Assembly (NCBI RefSeq): GCF_030813435.1
Contig: NZ_JAUSUG010000031.1
Coordinates: 1-54,092 of the forward strand
DNA: 54,092 bases
Direction of reading: 5' to 3'
DNA from: Evansella vedderi
GTDB lineage: Bacteria; Bacillota; Bacilli; Bacillales; Salisediminibacteriaceae
A program made the translations under genes and the position numbers. The notes under the pieces were generated by a model, which was not told the origin of the DNA, searched no databases, and worked only from the letters and a program-made list of their open reading frames with translations. Positions 28,849 through 36,901 of this stretch are shown here, one piece after another. How positions within the stretch are numbered: the stretch's first letter is position 1; each line of letters begins with the position of its first letter.

Positions 28849-29724
28849 ATGGCGAAACAAGAAGAATATATTCGTAAACCTGATTGGTTAAAAATAAAGT
28901 TGAATACGAATGACTCTTACACAGGCTTAAAGAAAATGATGCGAGAAAAAAATTTACATACGGTATGTGAGGAAGCACGTTGTCCTAATATACATGAGTG
29001 TTGGGCAGAAAGAAAAACTGCAACCTTTATGATCCTTGGAGATGTGTGTACACGTGCATGTCGTTTCTGTGCAGTAAATACGGGCTTACCAAATGAATTA
29101 GATCGTCAAGAACCGGAAAGAGTAGCAGAATCCGTCAAATTGATGGGTCTTAAGCATACAGTAATTACGGCGGTAGCACGAGATGATTTAAAGGATGGCG
29201 GTGCAGAAATCTTTGCAGAAACAGTCCGAGCTATTCGCCGAAGCAATCCTTTTACAACCGTAGAAGTACTTCCTTCGGATATGGGTGGAAAGGAAGAAAA
29301 TCTAAGAACTTTAATGGATGCAAAGCCTGATATTTTAAACCATAATATTGAAACAGTAAGACGGTTAACACCAAGAGTTCGTGCTCGTGCAACCTATGAA
29401 AGATCCTTAGAGTTTTTACGCAGGGCAAAGGAAATGCAGCCGAAAATCCCTACTAAATCCAGTTTAATGATAGGATTAGGAGAGACGAAGGAAGAAATCT
29501 TAGAGGTAATGGATGACTTACGTGCAGTGGATGTAGATATCATGACAATCGGCCAATATCTCCAGCCTACAAAAAGTCATTTGCCTATAAAGAAATATTG
29601 GCGACCTGAAGAATTCCGTGAGTTTAGAGACATTGCCCTAAGCAAAGGATTTAAACATTGTGAATCGGGTCCACTCGTTCGTTCTTCCTATCATGCAGAT
29701 GAGCAAGTAGACGCAGCAAAATAA
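28849..29724 (+). CDS. lipA: Lipoyl synthase LipA
   Basis: A 291-residue radical SAM enzyme inserting two sulfurs into protein-bound octanoyl groups. Auxiliary cluster ligands are Cys40, Cys45 and Cys51 ([12 protein letters not shown]); radical SAM ligands are Cys67, Cys71 and Cys74 (CTRACRFC). The C-terminal RSSYHADEQ supplies the usual serine ligand. The frame is open 48 bases further up, but [15 protein letters not shown] matches the known family start and CGGGAG lies before it. It needs Suf-made clusters, and its pathway includes GcvH. Confidence 0.96.
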   Translation: MAKQEEYIRKPDWLKIKLNTNDSYTGLKKMMREKNLHTVCEEARCPNIHECWAERKTATFMILGDVCTRACRFCAVNTGLPNELDRQEPERVAESVKLMGLKHTVITAVARDDLKDGGAEIFAETVRAIRRSNPFTTVEVLPSDMGGKEENLRTLMDAKPDILNHNIETVRRLTPRVRARATYERSLEFLRRAKEMQPKIPTKSSLMIGLGETKEEILEVMDDLRAVDVDIMTIGQYLQPTKSHLPIKKYWRPEEFREFRDIALSKGFKHCESGPLVRSSYHADEQVDAAK

Positions 29725-29782
29725 TATAAGAGTCTGTTCAAAAAAGGGGAGTTCCCGTTTGACCACGCTTGAATATGTTTAA

Positions 29783-29815
29783 AACCTTCTTCAATTCCTT
29801 GAAGAAGGTTTTTTA
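29783..29815. terminator. Terminator between lipA and yutC
   Basis: AACCTTCTTC (29783-29792) pairs with GAAGAAGGTT (29801-29810), then TTTTTT. It lies between convergent lipA and the minus-strand lipoprotein gene and may serve both. A partial AGAGTCTGTTCAAAA repeat lies at 29729-29743. Confidence 0.85.
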
Positions 29816-29834
29816 TCGTATTAAGGCTATTCAG

Positions 29835-30593
29835 TTAATCCCTTGGCCAATTAGTACGATTACCAGTGTTACTACGGCGGGGGTTATTTCCATTATCCGT
29901 TTCCAAACCCCGTTGACGTTCATTGTTACGGTTATTTGAACCTCTATTGATCTGATCAACGTCATCTTGCCCCTGTTCCCCGAAGTCATTATCCATGTGA
30001 TCATTAAGATCAATGCCAACACCTTGTGGTGACTTTTTAAAGTCTTCAATCGTTGCTTCTAGTGTCTTCATATATTGAGGATCCCTTGATGAAAGACCTT
30101 GAAATCGCTGTATGTCTTGGATAAGGGTTGTGTTATTAGAGACATAAACATCGTAAGATCCAGGTACAACAGAGTAAGCTGTCTTTTTAACTTGTGTAGC
30201 AGTTAAAGTTTCATCGTCACTATCGGCATCATAAACAATCAAGACATGTTGATCCGTTACTAGGGCAGCTGCTTCATTTATATCTCGAAGGGTTACTACG
30301 AGCTTACTTATTGTATCTGCCATTAGAGACCTGTCAAAGATGGCAATATCAGGAGTTGATTGACCTGCATAAGCTGTTTCCTTTGTCTCTTGGCTAAAAC
30401 CGAAACGGTTATACTGTTCAGAATGACCATTAGCTTCACGATTTATCACAAAATGTCTCTCAGGTTGCTGGTATCCTTCCATTAGATCGAATCGTTGTCC
30501 TTCTGGCCCATTGGCATTTAGATTATCGCCACATCCCGTTACCATGAAAATCATACAACTGCTCATGATAAAAAACATATTTCGCAGCTTCAT
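29835..30593 (-). CDS. yutC: YhcN/YlaJ-family sporulation lipoprotein (YutC)
   Basis: A 252-residue lipoprotein. The signal peptide ends in lipobox MVTGC, with lipidated Cys21. A YhcN/YlaJ-type domain spans about 95-200 (DTISKLVVTLRDINEAAALVTDQHVLIVYD and KKTAYSVVPGSYDVYVSN). The C-terminal 50 residues are low complexity, rich in N, R, D and G. Family members occur in spore membranes, and the place after lipA matches yutC. AGGAGGTG precedes the ATG on the minus strand. Confidence 0.8.
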   Translation of the reverse strand: MKLRNMFFIMSSCMIFMVTGCGDNLNANGPEGQRFDLMEGYQQPERHFVINREANGHSEQYNRFGFSQETKETAYAGQSTPDIAIFDRSLMADTISKLVVTLRDINEAAALVTDQHVLIVYDADSDDETLTATQVKKTAYSVVPGSYDVYVSNNTTLIQDIQRFQGLSSRDPQYMKTLEATIEDFKKSPQGVGIDLNDHMDNDFGEQGQDDVDQINRGSNNRNNERQRGLETDNGNNPRRSNTGNRTNWPRD

Positions 30594-30731
30594 AATTGTA
30601 CACCTCCTAAGTATAGGATGACCGTTGGAGAAACGGTTTAAGGTGGTAATTTATGGTTTGATAAATTAAATGATATTGAATTTTTCCAAAAAGTATTGCA
30701 AGATAGATATAGAAAAGTGAGGTGCCGTAAA

Positions 30732-31022
30732 ATGATACAAGTACAAGGGAACACATATGAACTATTGGAAAATGTACGTGATGGATGGAACGAAGAGGAA
30801 TTTAAAAATCGCTTTAGCGATGTATTAAATAAATATGATTATATTGTTGGTGATTGGGGCTATGAACAGTTAAGGTTGAAGGGTTTTTTTGAGGACGAGC
30901 ATCGTAAATCCACATTCGATGCAAAAATTAGCTCTTTGCCAGAATATCTATACGAATATTGTAATTTTGGATGTGCTTATTTTGTTGTTAAAAAGGTGAA
31001 AAACCAAAAGAAATCTTCCTGA
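30732..31022 (+). CDS. yutD: DUF1027 protein YutD
   Basis: A 96-residue conserved cytosolic protein of unknown function with the YutD pattern: ENVRDGWNEEEFKNRFSDVLNKYDYIVGDWGYEQLRLKGFF, then a CNFGCAYFVV cysteine pair. The frame is open 36 bases further up, but GTGAGGTG lies 7 bases before the ATG at 30732. It keeps its B. subtilis place between yutC and yutE, divergent from yutC. Confidence 0.85.
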   Translation: MIQVQGNTYELLENVRDGWNEEEFKNRFSDVLNKYDYIVGDWGYEQLRLKGFFEDEHRKSTFDAKISSLPEYLYEYCNFGCAYFVVKKVKNQKKSS

Positions 31023-31038
31023 TAATTCAAGGGGAAAA

Positions 31039-31074
31039 AGACAAGCCAAACGAAACTAATTGGCTTGTCTATTG
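31039..31074 (-). terminator. Terminator between convergent yutD and the 93-aa gene
   Basis: AGACAAGCCAA (31039-31049) pairs with TTGGCTTGTCT (31060-31070). The T run is on the minus-strand side, so it best serves the minus-strand gene, though it may work in both directions. Confidence 0.75.
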
Positions 31075-31079
31075 CTTGG

Positions 31080-31361
31080 CTAGAAAGGTTTCCCTTTATC
31101 TAAACGCTTATCATCGTGCGTTGGATGGTGCCCAGGGTCTTTCCGTTCTAAGTTTTGGTGAAGATTTTTGTTCTCATATGCGAAGGCGCTAATAGCCTGC
31201 TGTCCCTCTGTCCATGGTGTACTCTTCCCTAACGGAGGTTCAATAGGTGATCCATAAGGACCATCTGGAGTTACCTCAGGAATAATTTCTTTTCTGTTTT
31301 TCTCCACGGCAATAAAGTCAGAATAGAGATGTTCGTCTCTTCTCTCATCTTTTGACTTCAA
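31080..31361 (-). CDS. Hypothetical protein (93 aa)
   Basis: A polar, basic and proline-containing 93-residue protein (MKSKDERRDEHLYSDFIAVE, then PDGPYGSPIEPPLGKSTPWTEGQQ and a His/Lys/Asp-rich tail). The frame opens at a GTG nine bases up, but that codon overlaps AAGGAGGTG; TTG at 31361 is 8 bases from it and is preferred. No membrane segment, cysteine or known domain. I do not recognise the family. The strong ribosome site and own terminator support a real gene. Confidence 0.6.
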   Translation of the reverse strand: MKSKDERRDEHLYSDFIAVEKNRKEIIPEVTPDGPYGSPIEPPLGKSTPWTEGQQAISAFAYENKNLHQNLERKDPGHHPTHDDKRLDKGKPF

Positions 31362-31435
31362 ATAAAACACCTCCTTGTTACATAGTATGTTAAAAGGAGG
31401 GAGTGTTCATTGTTGGGAATTTTATCCTATAACTA

Positions 31436-31702
31436 CTATATTACTTCATTTAAAAATTCTCTAAGCTCCTGTCCATCTTCATCATTTAAATTATATGCTT
31501 CTTCTAAATAGCCTGGCTCATCTAAGTCATCTTGGCCAATAATTGCAAAACGGTTAGATTGAATATCCAACACTATTTTTTTTCCGTAATATCGTGTAGT
31601 TGTCATTATCATTAAATCAAAGCGTTGATTTTCCCCCATAAAGCTAACATAACGTGTCTTCGTTTCTTCCACTTCATCGTATAAGAAAAACCTTTCCGTC
31701 AT
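31436..31702 (-). CDS. DUF3055-type small protein
   Basis: An 88-residue acidic protein (FFLYDEVEETKTRYVSFMGE, GKKIVLDIQSNRFAIIGQDD, DEPGYLEEAYNLNDEDGQELREFL). From memory this resembles the DUF3055 family of Bacillaceae, which has no known function. Read on the minus strand, AAAGGAGAG precedes the ATG at 31702. It lies in the yutD-yutE interval, on the opposite strand, beside another small minus-strand gene. Confidence 0.65.
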   Translation of the reverse strand: MTERFFLYDEVEETKTRYVSFMGENQRFDLMIMTTTRYYGKKIVLDIQSNRFAIIGQDDLDEPGYLEEAYNLNDEDGQELREFLNEVI

Positions 31703-31925
31703 TTAAATCTCTCCTTTGCTTACACTTTAGGTAATTTCAAGATCCGTAAGTATACTTGAATTTCTATTATAGATTTAGTAAAGCTTGGAATTAGTAGTTC
31801 TTCATCATGATAACAAAAATTAGTGATTTAATAAATTGGTTTTGTACAAATTGCTGGAATGATGTAAGGAATTTATAGCCATTATGATATACTATTGAAG
31901 GACAAAGTAGAAAAAGGTGATAAAA

Positions 31926-32375
31926 ATGTATTTTGTAGATAGAAAATTACTTGAAAAAAGATTGCAATACTTAGAAGGACTTTCAAGAGCTTTTTCTCAA
32001 CAGGAACATTGGAAAACAACAATAGATAAATTAGCTTTAGAACGAATTACCCACATGACTATTGAAGCTATCATCGATGTAGGGAACCAGCTTATTGATG
32101 GTTTTATCATGCGTGACCCAGGTAGCTATGATGATGTTATTGATATTCTTGTGGACGAAAGGGTTATTCCAAAGAGTGATGAAGCCTCATTTAAGGATAT
32201 CATTGCTTTGAGAAAGAGTTTACTTCAAAACTATACAGATTTAAATTATGATGAAATTTACAAAAATTTTCACAAAGAAATAGAGACAATTGAAAGCTTC
32301 CCTGGAAAAGTTAGAACATACATCGAAAATGAATTAGGTCCAGTATCTGCTTTTCTTCCGGATAGGGATAAGTAA
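31926..32375 (+). CDS. yutE: DUF86/HepT-like protein YutE
   Basis: A 149-residue helical protein of the DUF86 (HepT-like) family. The pattern ALERITHMTIEAIIDVGNQLIDG, then YDDVIDILVDERVIP and LRKSLLQNYTDLNYDEIY, resembles the HEPN motif, with R-x4-6-H represented by RKSLLQNY. HepT proteins pair with MNT nucleotidyltransferases in toxin-antitoxin systems, but no MNT gene adjoins, so this is the stand-alone YutE type. AAAGGTG precedes the ATG at 31926. Confidence 0.8.
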   Translation: MYFVDRKLLEKRLQYLEGLSRAFSQQEHWKTTIDKLALERITHMTIEAIIDVGNQLIDGFIMRDPGSYDDVIDILVDERVIPKSDEASFKDIIALRKSLLQNYTDLNYDEIYKNFHKEIETIESFPGKVRTYIENELGPVSAFLPDRDK

Positions 32376-32381
32376 CTTTTG

Positions 32382-32407
32382 AAAAAGGCACATAAGTGTG
32401 CTTTTTT
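32382..32407 (+). terminator. Terminator after yutE
   Basis: AAAAGGCAC and GTGTGCTTTT (with a TAA loop) followed by TTT. It lies a few bases past yutE. Confidence 0.7.
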
Positions 32408-32488
32408 AGTAGACAAAGTCACACAATGAATATTCGTTGAAAAAAATTAGTACAATTTTTAAACATTTTATTAATAAAATTTACGACT

Positions 32489-32520
32489 CTTCTCCCATTA
32501 GATAAAATAAAGGGGAGAAG
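32489..32520. promoter_or_regulatory. Inverted repeat before the SufR-like gene
   Basis: CTTCTCCC (32489-32496) and GGGAGAAG (32513-32520) form a perfect 8-bp dyad with a 16-base spacer, ending 14 bases before the ATG. It may be an autoregulatory operator or a leader hairpin near the ribosome site (AAGGTGAGG). Confidence 0.4.
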
Positions 32521-32534
32521 GAAGGTGAGGAAGT

Positions 32535-33188
32535 ATGGCGACGAAAACCACCTCAACAAGAGATCTGATTCTTAGCTTACTGAAGAAAAGAAATCAATTA
32601 ACAGTTTCTGCAATTGCTGTTGTATTGGATATTACGGAAATGGCCGTTAGAAGACACTTGAACACCTTAGAGAGGGACGGCATTATTGAAACAACTTTAT
32701 TAAGACAAGCAATGGGACGACCAACGAATGTGTATCAGTTGTCTAATGAAGGACAAGAGATGTTTCCAAGGAACTATGGCATGTTAACAGTGGAACTTCT
32801 AAAGGATTTAGTGGAAATGGATGGAGTAGAGAAGGTCCAAAAGTTGTTCCAAAAACGAATGGAAAGACAAAAAGAGAGATATGAAAAAAAAATGGTCATC
32901 CAGCAATTTGACGATAAGGTTTACGAATTAGCAAGGCTTCAGAGTGAGGAAGGATATATGGCAGAAGTAACGGAAGAAGAGGATGGCAGTTTTACATTTA
33001 AAGAATACAATTGCCCTATCGCTGAAGTTGCTAGACAATTCCCATTTATTTGTGAATCGGAATTACAGCTTTTTAAAGAAGTATTACAAACAGAGAACAT
33101 TGAATGTCAAATGTGTATGGCATCTGGACAGGAGTCCCATTGTAGTTATAAAATTTATAAAACTGATCAGTCAGAGGCTGGGACATAA
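32535..33188 (+). CDS. SufR-like winged-helix regulator with C-terminal cysteines
   Basis: A 217-residue regulator. The N-terminal winged helix spans about 8-70 (LTVSAIAVVLDITEMAVRRHLNTLERDGIIE and RPTNVYQLS), a dimer helix follows, and the C-terminus is cysteine-rich: C-X12-C-X17-C-X2-C-X8-C between CPIAEV and HCSYKI. Spacing C-X12-C matches the start of the SufR 4Fe-4S motif known from cyanobacteria. Suf may be its target, by inference. The last four residues (EAGT) and stop come from a repeat element. AAGGTGAGG precedes the ATG. Confidence 0.75.
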   Translation: MATKTTSTRDLILSLLKKRNQLTVSAIAVVLDITEMAVRRHLNTLERDGIIETTLLRQAMGRPTNVYQLSNEGQEMFPRNYGMLTVELLKDLVEMDGVEKVQKLFQKRMERQKERYEKKMVIQQFDDKVYELARLQSEEGYMAEVTEEEDGSFTFKEYNCPIAEVARQFPFICESELQLFKEVLQTENIECQMCMASGQESHCSYKIYKTDQSEAGT

Positions 33189-33318
33189 CTAAAGTGTTTA
33201 ATCGGAAATACGAACAATGCACTACCTTAGGGAAGTATATTTCCGAAGCGGGTAGATTGCACCTACATCTAGTTTGTTCGGATTTCTTATTAGTAAAAAT
33301 ACTTTTGTCCCAGCCTCT
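33174..33318. repeat. GAGGCTGGGACA...TGTCCCAGCCTC element, copy 2
   Basis: A 145-base block with inverted ends AGAGGCTGGGACA and TGTCCCAGCCTCT. Its right part is identical to the copy at 27421-27568; the left part differs by a few substitutions and small indels. The first 15 bases are the last codons of the SufR-like gene; the right end is 32 bases before the yutF start. It may also terminate transcription. Confidence 0.8.
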
Positions 33319-33350
33319 TTTTATAAGAGATTCATAAGGGGGAATTCGAA

Positions 33351-34118
33351 TTGCATACATATAAAGGATACTTAATTGACTTAGATGGAACGATGTACAA
33401 AGGAGAAGAAAAAATTGATGCAGCATCCAGATTTGTTCATTCGTTAGTGAACAATAACTTACATTATTTATTTGTGACGAATAATTCTTCTAGAACACCA
33501 AAACAGGTTGCTGAAAAGTTAAATCAGATGGATATACCAGCTAAACCAGAGCATGTATTTACAACTAGCATGGCAACGGCCAATTATATTGAGGAAAAAC
33601 TAGGTGCAGATGTAAAAGTGTTTATGATTGGTGAGGAAGGCTTAGAAGAAGCACTGCAATCAAAAGAATTTACCTTTGTTGATGAAGATGCTGATGTGGT
33701 AGTAATGGGGATTGATCGAAATATTACCTATGAAAAGCTTGCTAAGGCATGCCTCTCTGTTCGAGGGGGAGCAACGTTTATTTCCACTAATGGAGACGTT
33801 GCTTTACCAACGGAAAGGGGTCTAATGCCCGGTAATGGCTCTTTGACATCTGTTGTGGAGGTTTCTACTGGTGTAAAAGCTACATACATTGGAAAACCTG
33901 AAGCAATTATAGTGAATCAGGCCCTTGAGGTAATCGGGACTTCCCTTGAGGAAACGGTAATGGTAGGAGATAATTACCAAACAGATATTTTAGCTGGAAT
34001 TCGTGCTAAAATGGATACAATTATAGTCCATACGGGAGTAACTTTAAAGGAGCATTTAGTAAAAGAAAAAGTTCAACCTACCTGGTCTATTGATTCTTTA
34101 GATGATTGGAAATTTTAA
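33351..34118 (+). CDS. yutF: HAD-family phosphatase YutF (NagD-type)
   Basis: A 255-residue HAD hydrolase of the NagD/p-nitrophenylphosphatase type. Motif I is DLDGTMY with Asp10 and Asp12, motif II TNNSSRTP, and motif III/IV GKPEAI and MVGDNYQTDI. It dephosphorylates small phosphate esters such as nucleotides; the substrate is uncertain. It starts with TTG at 33351, with AAGGGGGA upstream. Confidence 0.9.
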   Translation: MHTYKGYLIDLDGTMYKGEEKIDAASRFVHSLVNNNLHYLFVTNNSSRTPKQVAEKLNQMDIPAKPEHVFTTSMATANYIEEKLGADVKVFMIGEEGLEEALQSKEFTFVDEDADVVVMGIDRNITYEKLAKACLSVRGGATFISTNGDVALPTERGLMPGNGSLTSVVEVSTGVKATYIGKPEAIIVNQALEVIGTSLEETVMVGDNYQTDILAGIRAKMDTIIVHTGVTLKEHLVKEKVQPTWSIDSLDDWKF

Positions 34119-34125
34119 CAATAAA

Positions 34126-34170
34126 AAAGTCGCAGAACGGAATTATTCAGCGTTCCGCGACTTTCGTTGT
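34126..34170. terminator. Terminator between yutF and yutG
   Basis: AAAGTCGCAGAACG pairs with CGTTCCGCGACTTT (one mismatch) around ATTATTCAG, followed by CGTTGTTTTT. It lies between convergent genes. Confidence 0.85.
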
Positions 34171-34224
34171 TTTTTACTTCAATGCCTAGTAGAAGTTCAG
34201 AGGTCATGGAGTTTTAGTTAAGAA

Positions 34225-34710
34225 CTAATCCTCTTCACCATGGGCTAATCTACTGGAGGCTGCAGCTGCTATGGCCCCTACGATATCATCTAAGAAGGTA
34301 TGGCAGCCTTGACTTTTGTCATTTAATCTCTGCAAAACACCAGGCTTTTGTTTGTCGATATAGCCATAATTAGTAAAACCAATGGACCCATATACATTTA
34401 CAATGGATAAAGCGATAACCTCATCCACACCATACAGACCTTCATCACGGTCGATGATTCCTTGTAATGGCTCATCTAACAGTTTCTTTTCTGCAAGACG
34501 GTCCAATTGAATTCCAGTCATGATGGCATTTTGTATTTCTCGTTTTTGTAAAACCTTTTCTACATTTTCTATACATAGTTCCATGGTTAAGTTTGGTACA
34601 TATTTTTCCTGGAGGTAAAAAACTAATTCCGCAATTTCCTCAACGGTTACTCCTCGTTGAATTAACCAATCATAAGCTGTTTTTGTGATAAATTCTTTAT
34701 TATGCTTCAA
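34225..34710 (-). CDS. yutG: PgpA-family phosphatidylglycerophosphatase-like protein YutG
   Basis: A 161-residue protein of the PgpA family. The conserved metal-site stretches are RDEGLYGVDEVIALSIVNVYGSIGFTNYGYIDKQKPG and CHTFLDDIVGAIAAAASSRL. In E. coli PgpA dephosphorylates phosphatidylglycerol phosphate; the Bacillus YutG type is shorter and less hydrophobic, so its exact activity is uncertain. It begins at 34710, with weak AGGGTG upstream. Minus-strand in the yut block. Confidence 0.8.
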   Translation of the reverse strand: MKHNKEFITKTAYDWLIQRGVTVEEIAELVFYLQEKYVPNLTMELCIENVEKVLQKREIQNAIMTGIQLDRLAEKKLLDEPLQGIIDRDEGLYGVDEVIALSIVNVYGSIGFTNYGYIDKQKPGVLQRLNDKSQGCHTFLDDIVGAIAAAASSRLAHGEED

Positions 34711-34879
34711 CTTTCATCACCCTAAATGTTGTCTTTGAAAAAGTATATGTTATTCGTCTATTTTTCGTGAAAAATTGTATTTCTATTCTTTTTTCAGTGT
34801 ATTTTCCACAATAAGAACAGAAAGTGCAGTTGGGTCATAGACTACATATGATGATATGTGTATGAGGAGGCGGATAAAT

Positions 34880-35941
34880 GTGTTAGAACGTGATATCTAT
34901 GACCGCTACCGAATTTATCCTGATGAAATAACAAATATTGGAGATGATTACCTTATTTTTTCTGAGGGTGAGGTTTATTTAATAAGGCCAATAGATCAAG
35001 GAATCCGGGGGCGATTACAGGAGAAAGTCGCTATGGCCGAATGGCTTCAATATTATGGCGAGAAAGACGTTTGTACTTTTATAAAAAATAAAGAGGGGAA
35101 GCGGCAGCTATTGCCAGTGGACGGGAAAGAGACAGTTGTTATGCAAATACCGAAATTAAGTTATAGAGAGTTTCCATCCTATAAAGGTTCTATTGGCAGA
35201 CGACTGGCACAATTTCACCAAAAAGGTGTCTCCTACTCTAATCAAAAGAAGGAGCGGAAGGAATTTGTTCCTTGGAAAGAAAGATGGGAGAGAAGACTGG
35301 ATCAATTAGAAAATTGGTATATTCATATCGTGAGGGAGAAAAAGAAAAATAAATTTGATGAAGAGTTTTGTATTACGTATCCTTACTTTATGGGATTAAC
35401 GGAAAATGCTATTCAATTAATGACGGATGTGTATTTTGATGTTCCCCAAGCTTCTATTAATCCATATCATACGATTTGCCATTTGAGGTTTCAGGAAAGC
35501 AGTTGGTTGACGGTGGAAGAGGGTGCACCATCTAGAATAAAAGTCCCGACAGACTTTATATATGATCACTTTACAAGGGATTTAGGAGAGTATGTCCGTC
35601 ATTTATGGGTGAACTATGGTTGGACGGAGGAATGTAAAAAAGAAATTACAACCTTTTTAAATGATTATGAATCCATGTATAAATTATCCACAGCGGAACA
35701 AATCCAACTAATGGCTAGGTTGATGTTTCCAAGTCATTACTTCGATTCTGTGGAAAAATATTATCAAACGTATGATAATAAAGATAAAGAGCAATGTTTA
35801 GCCTATTTCAAGCAAACGGAGAAGTATGAAGAATTAATTTTATTTGTGGCAGAACGTTTCCGCAGTAGAAATCAATACCTTGTTGTACCCGAATGGTTAT
35901 CGGGAAAAAGAAATAAAGTAGCGAGTACAGCTTCCTTTTAA
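34880..35941 (+). CDS. yutH: Spore coat protein YutH (CotS-like kinase fold)
   Basis: A 353-residue protein of the YutH/CotS-type group, distantly kinase-like (ICHLRFQESSWLTVEEGAPSRIKVPTDFIYDHFTRDLGEYVRHLW in the region of the catalytic loop and metal site). YutH is a spore coat protein in B. subtilis. The frame opens 24 bases up at an ATG, but GAGGAGG falls inside that stretch, so GTG at 34880 (9 bases from GGAGG) is preferred. Aminoglycoside-kinase annotation would be an over-call. Confidence 0.8.
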   Translation: MLERDIYDRYRIYPDEITNIGDDYLIFSEGEVYLIRPIDQGIRGRLQEKVAMAEWLQYYGEKDVCTFIKNKEGKRQLLPVDGKETVVMQIPKLSYREFPSYKGSIGRRLAQFHQKGVSYSNQKKERKEFVPWKERWERRLDQLENWYIHIVREKKKNKFDEEFCITYPYFMGLTENAIQLMTDVYFDVPQASINPYHTICHLRFQESSWLTVEEGAPSRIKVPTDFIYDHFTRDLGEYVRHLWVNYGWTEECKKEITTFLNDYESMYKLSTAEQIQLMARLMFPSHYFDSVEKYYQTYDNKDKEQCLAYFKQTEKYEELILFVAERFRSRNQYLVVPEWLSGKRNKVASTASF

Positions 35942-35963
35942 GAGATGGCTGTACTTTATTTTT
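35924..35963 (+). terminator. Terminator overlapping the yutH stop
   Basis: AGTACAGC (35924-35931) pairs with GCTGTACT (35948-35955), followed by TTATTTTTT. The left arm is coding sequence of yutH. Confidence 0.65.
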
Positions 35964-35969
35964 TGTTAA

Positions 35970-36003
35970 GCCAGAAAAAAAGCCAAGCTATTTGCTTGGC
36001 TTT
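35970..36003 (-). terminator. Terminator of yutI
   Basis: AAAGCCAAGC (35979-35988) pairs with GCTTGGCTTT (35994-36003); on the minus strand it is followed by a T run. It lies 11 bases past the yutI stop. Confidence 0.8.
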
Positions 36004-36013
36004 GAATCCTTAA

Positions 36014-36250
36014 TTAGAATACTTGCTCTAATTCTGTTACACCTGGTACTTCTTCAAGAAGTGCGCGTTCGATACCTGCTTTTAATGTGATTGTAGAACT
36101 TGGGCAAGATCCACAAGCTCCCATTAGACGAACTTTAACTACGCCTTCGTCAATACCCACTAATTCAACATCTCCTCCATCACGAAGAAGGAAAGGACGT
36201 AATTTATCTAGTACTTCTTGTACTTGTTCTTCCATAGTTGCTTCTGCCAT
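36014..36250 (-). CDS. yutI: NifU-like Fe-S scaffold/carrier YutI
   Basis: A 78-residue NifU C-terminal-type domain that carries a Fe-S cluster between two monomers. The CxxC is Cys46-Gly-Ser-Cys49 ([10 protein letters not shown]), preceded by [18 protein letters not shown]. The frame is open 39 bases further, but on the minus strand AAAGGAG lies 8 bases before the ATG at 36250. A third Fe-S assembly element in the window, beside Suf and the A-type carrier. Confidence 0.93.
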   Translation of the reverse strand: MAEATMEEQVQEVLDKLRPFLLRDGGDVELVGIDEGVVKVRLMGACGSCPSSTITLKAGIERALLEEVPGVTELEQVF

Positions 36251-36427
36251 TTGTAACACTCCTTTCTTTACCTTCATTATAATATCCATTTACGAAAAAA
36301 TCCATGAACTGAACTTGAATTTTACATCTTTATTATGTCAAATATGCAATACCATTAACTTTAGTATGTTTTTAGAACTGTGGTAATATAAAAATAAGGC
36401 TTTGCAATGTAAGGGAGAGAATAAAAG

Positions 36428-36733
36428 ATGTCAATTAAAATTACCGTATATGGGGCAGAAGAAAAGTGTGCAAGCTGTATACATTTACCAACTGCCATTG
36501 AAACAAAAGAATGGTTAGAAGCGGCCATTAGCCGAAAGTTTCCTGATCGTTCCATAGAATTTGTTTACTGTGACATTGAACAACCGAATTCAGAAGAGGA
36601 AAAGATGTTCTCAGAAAAAATATTGGAGGATGAGTACTTTTACCCTTTAGTTGTGTTAAATGGAAAGGTTGTAGGAGAAGGTAATCCAAAACTGACAACT
36701 ATTTATCAAGCTATTGAGGAAGAAGATGCTTGA
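36428..36733 (+). CDS. yuzD: DUF1462 thioredoxin-like protein YuzD
   Basis: A 101-residue thioredoxin-fold protein with Cys14-Ala-Ser-Cys17 near the N-terminus (GAEEKCASCIHLP) and YFYPLVVLNGKVVGEGNP near the C-terminus. The family function is unknown. It is divergent from yutI, as in B. subtilis. GGGAGAG precedes the ATG. Confidence 0.85.
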   Translation: MSIKITVYGAEEKCASCIHLPTAIETKEWLEAAISRKFPDRSIEFVYCDIEQPNSEEEKMFSEKILEDEYFYPLVVLNGKVVGEGNPKLTTIYQAIEEEDA

Positions 36734-36744
36734 GTTGGATGGAG

Positions 36745-36850
36745 TAACTTACCGAAATTGGCTGAGGGGGTTAGTTTGGGTAACAAAAAACTCGACTAAC
36801 TTACCGAAAACGGCTGAAGCGGTTGAATTGGGGAACAATTCATCCAAAAA
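36745..36850. repeat. Two tandem imperfect 52-base repeats
   Basis: TAACTTACCGAAA, then GGCTGA and GGTT, appears at 36745 and again at 36797. It lies between yuzD and the yutJ terminator. No gene. Confidence 0.5.
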
Positions 36851-36852
36851 AA

Positions 36853-36884
36853 ATAAAACTACGGACAAAAATCCGTAGTTTTTC
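36853..36884. terminator. Terminator between yuzD and yutJ
   Basis: AAACTACGGA (36856-36865) pairs with TCCGTAGTTT (36872-36881), with A and T runs on both sides, so it can work for both convergent genes. Confidence 0.85.
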
Positions 36885-36901
36885 CTATGATTACGTATCA
36901 A

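Noticed and set aside
31926-32375. HepT/MNT toxin-antitoxin system at yutE
   Set aside because: No MNT nucleotidyltransferase gene adjoins; neighbours are ordinary yut genes.
34880-35941. Aminoglycoside phosphotransferase-type resistance gene
   Set aside because: The distant kinase-like fold, length and synteny fit spore coat protein YutH better.
36745-36850. CRISPR array
   Set aside because: Only two imperfect units without uniform spacers, and no cas genes anywhere in the window.
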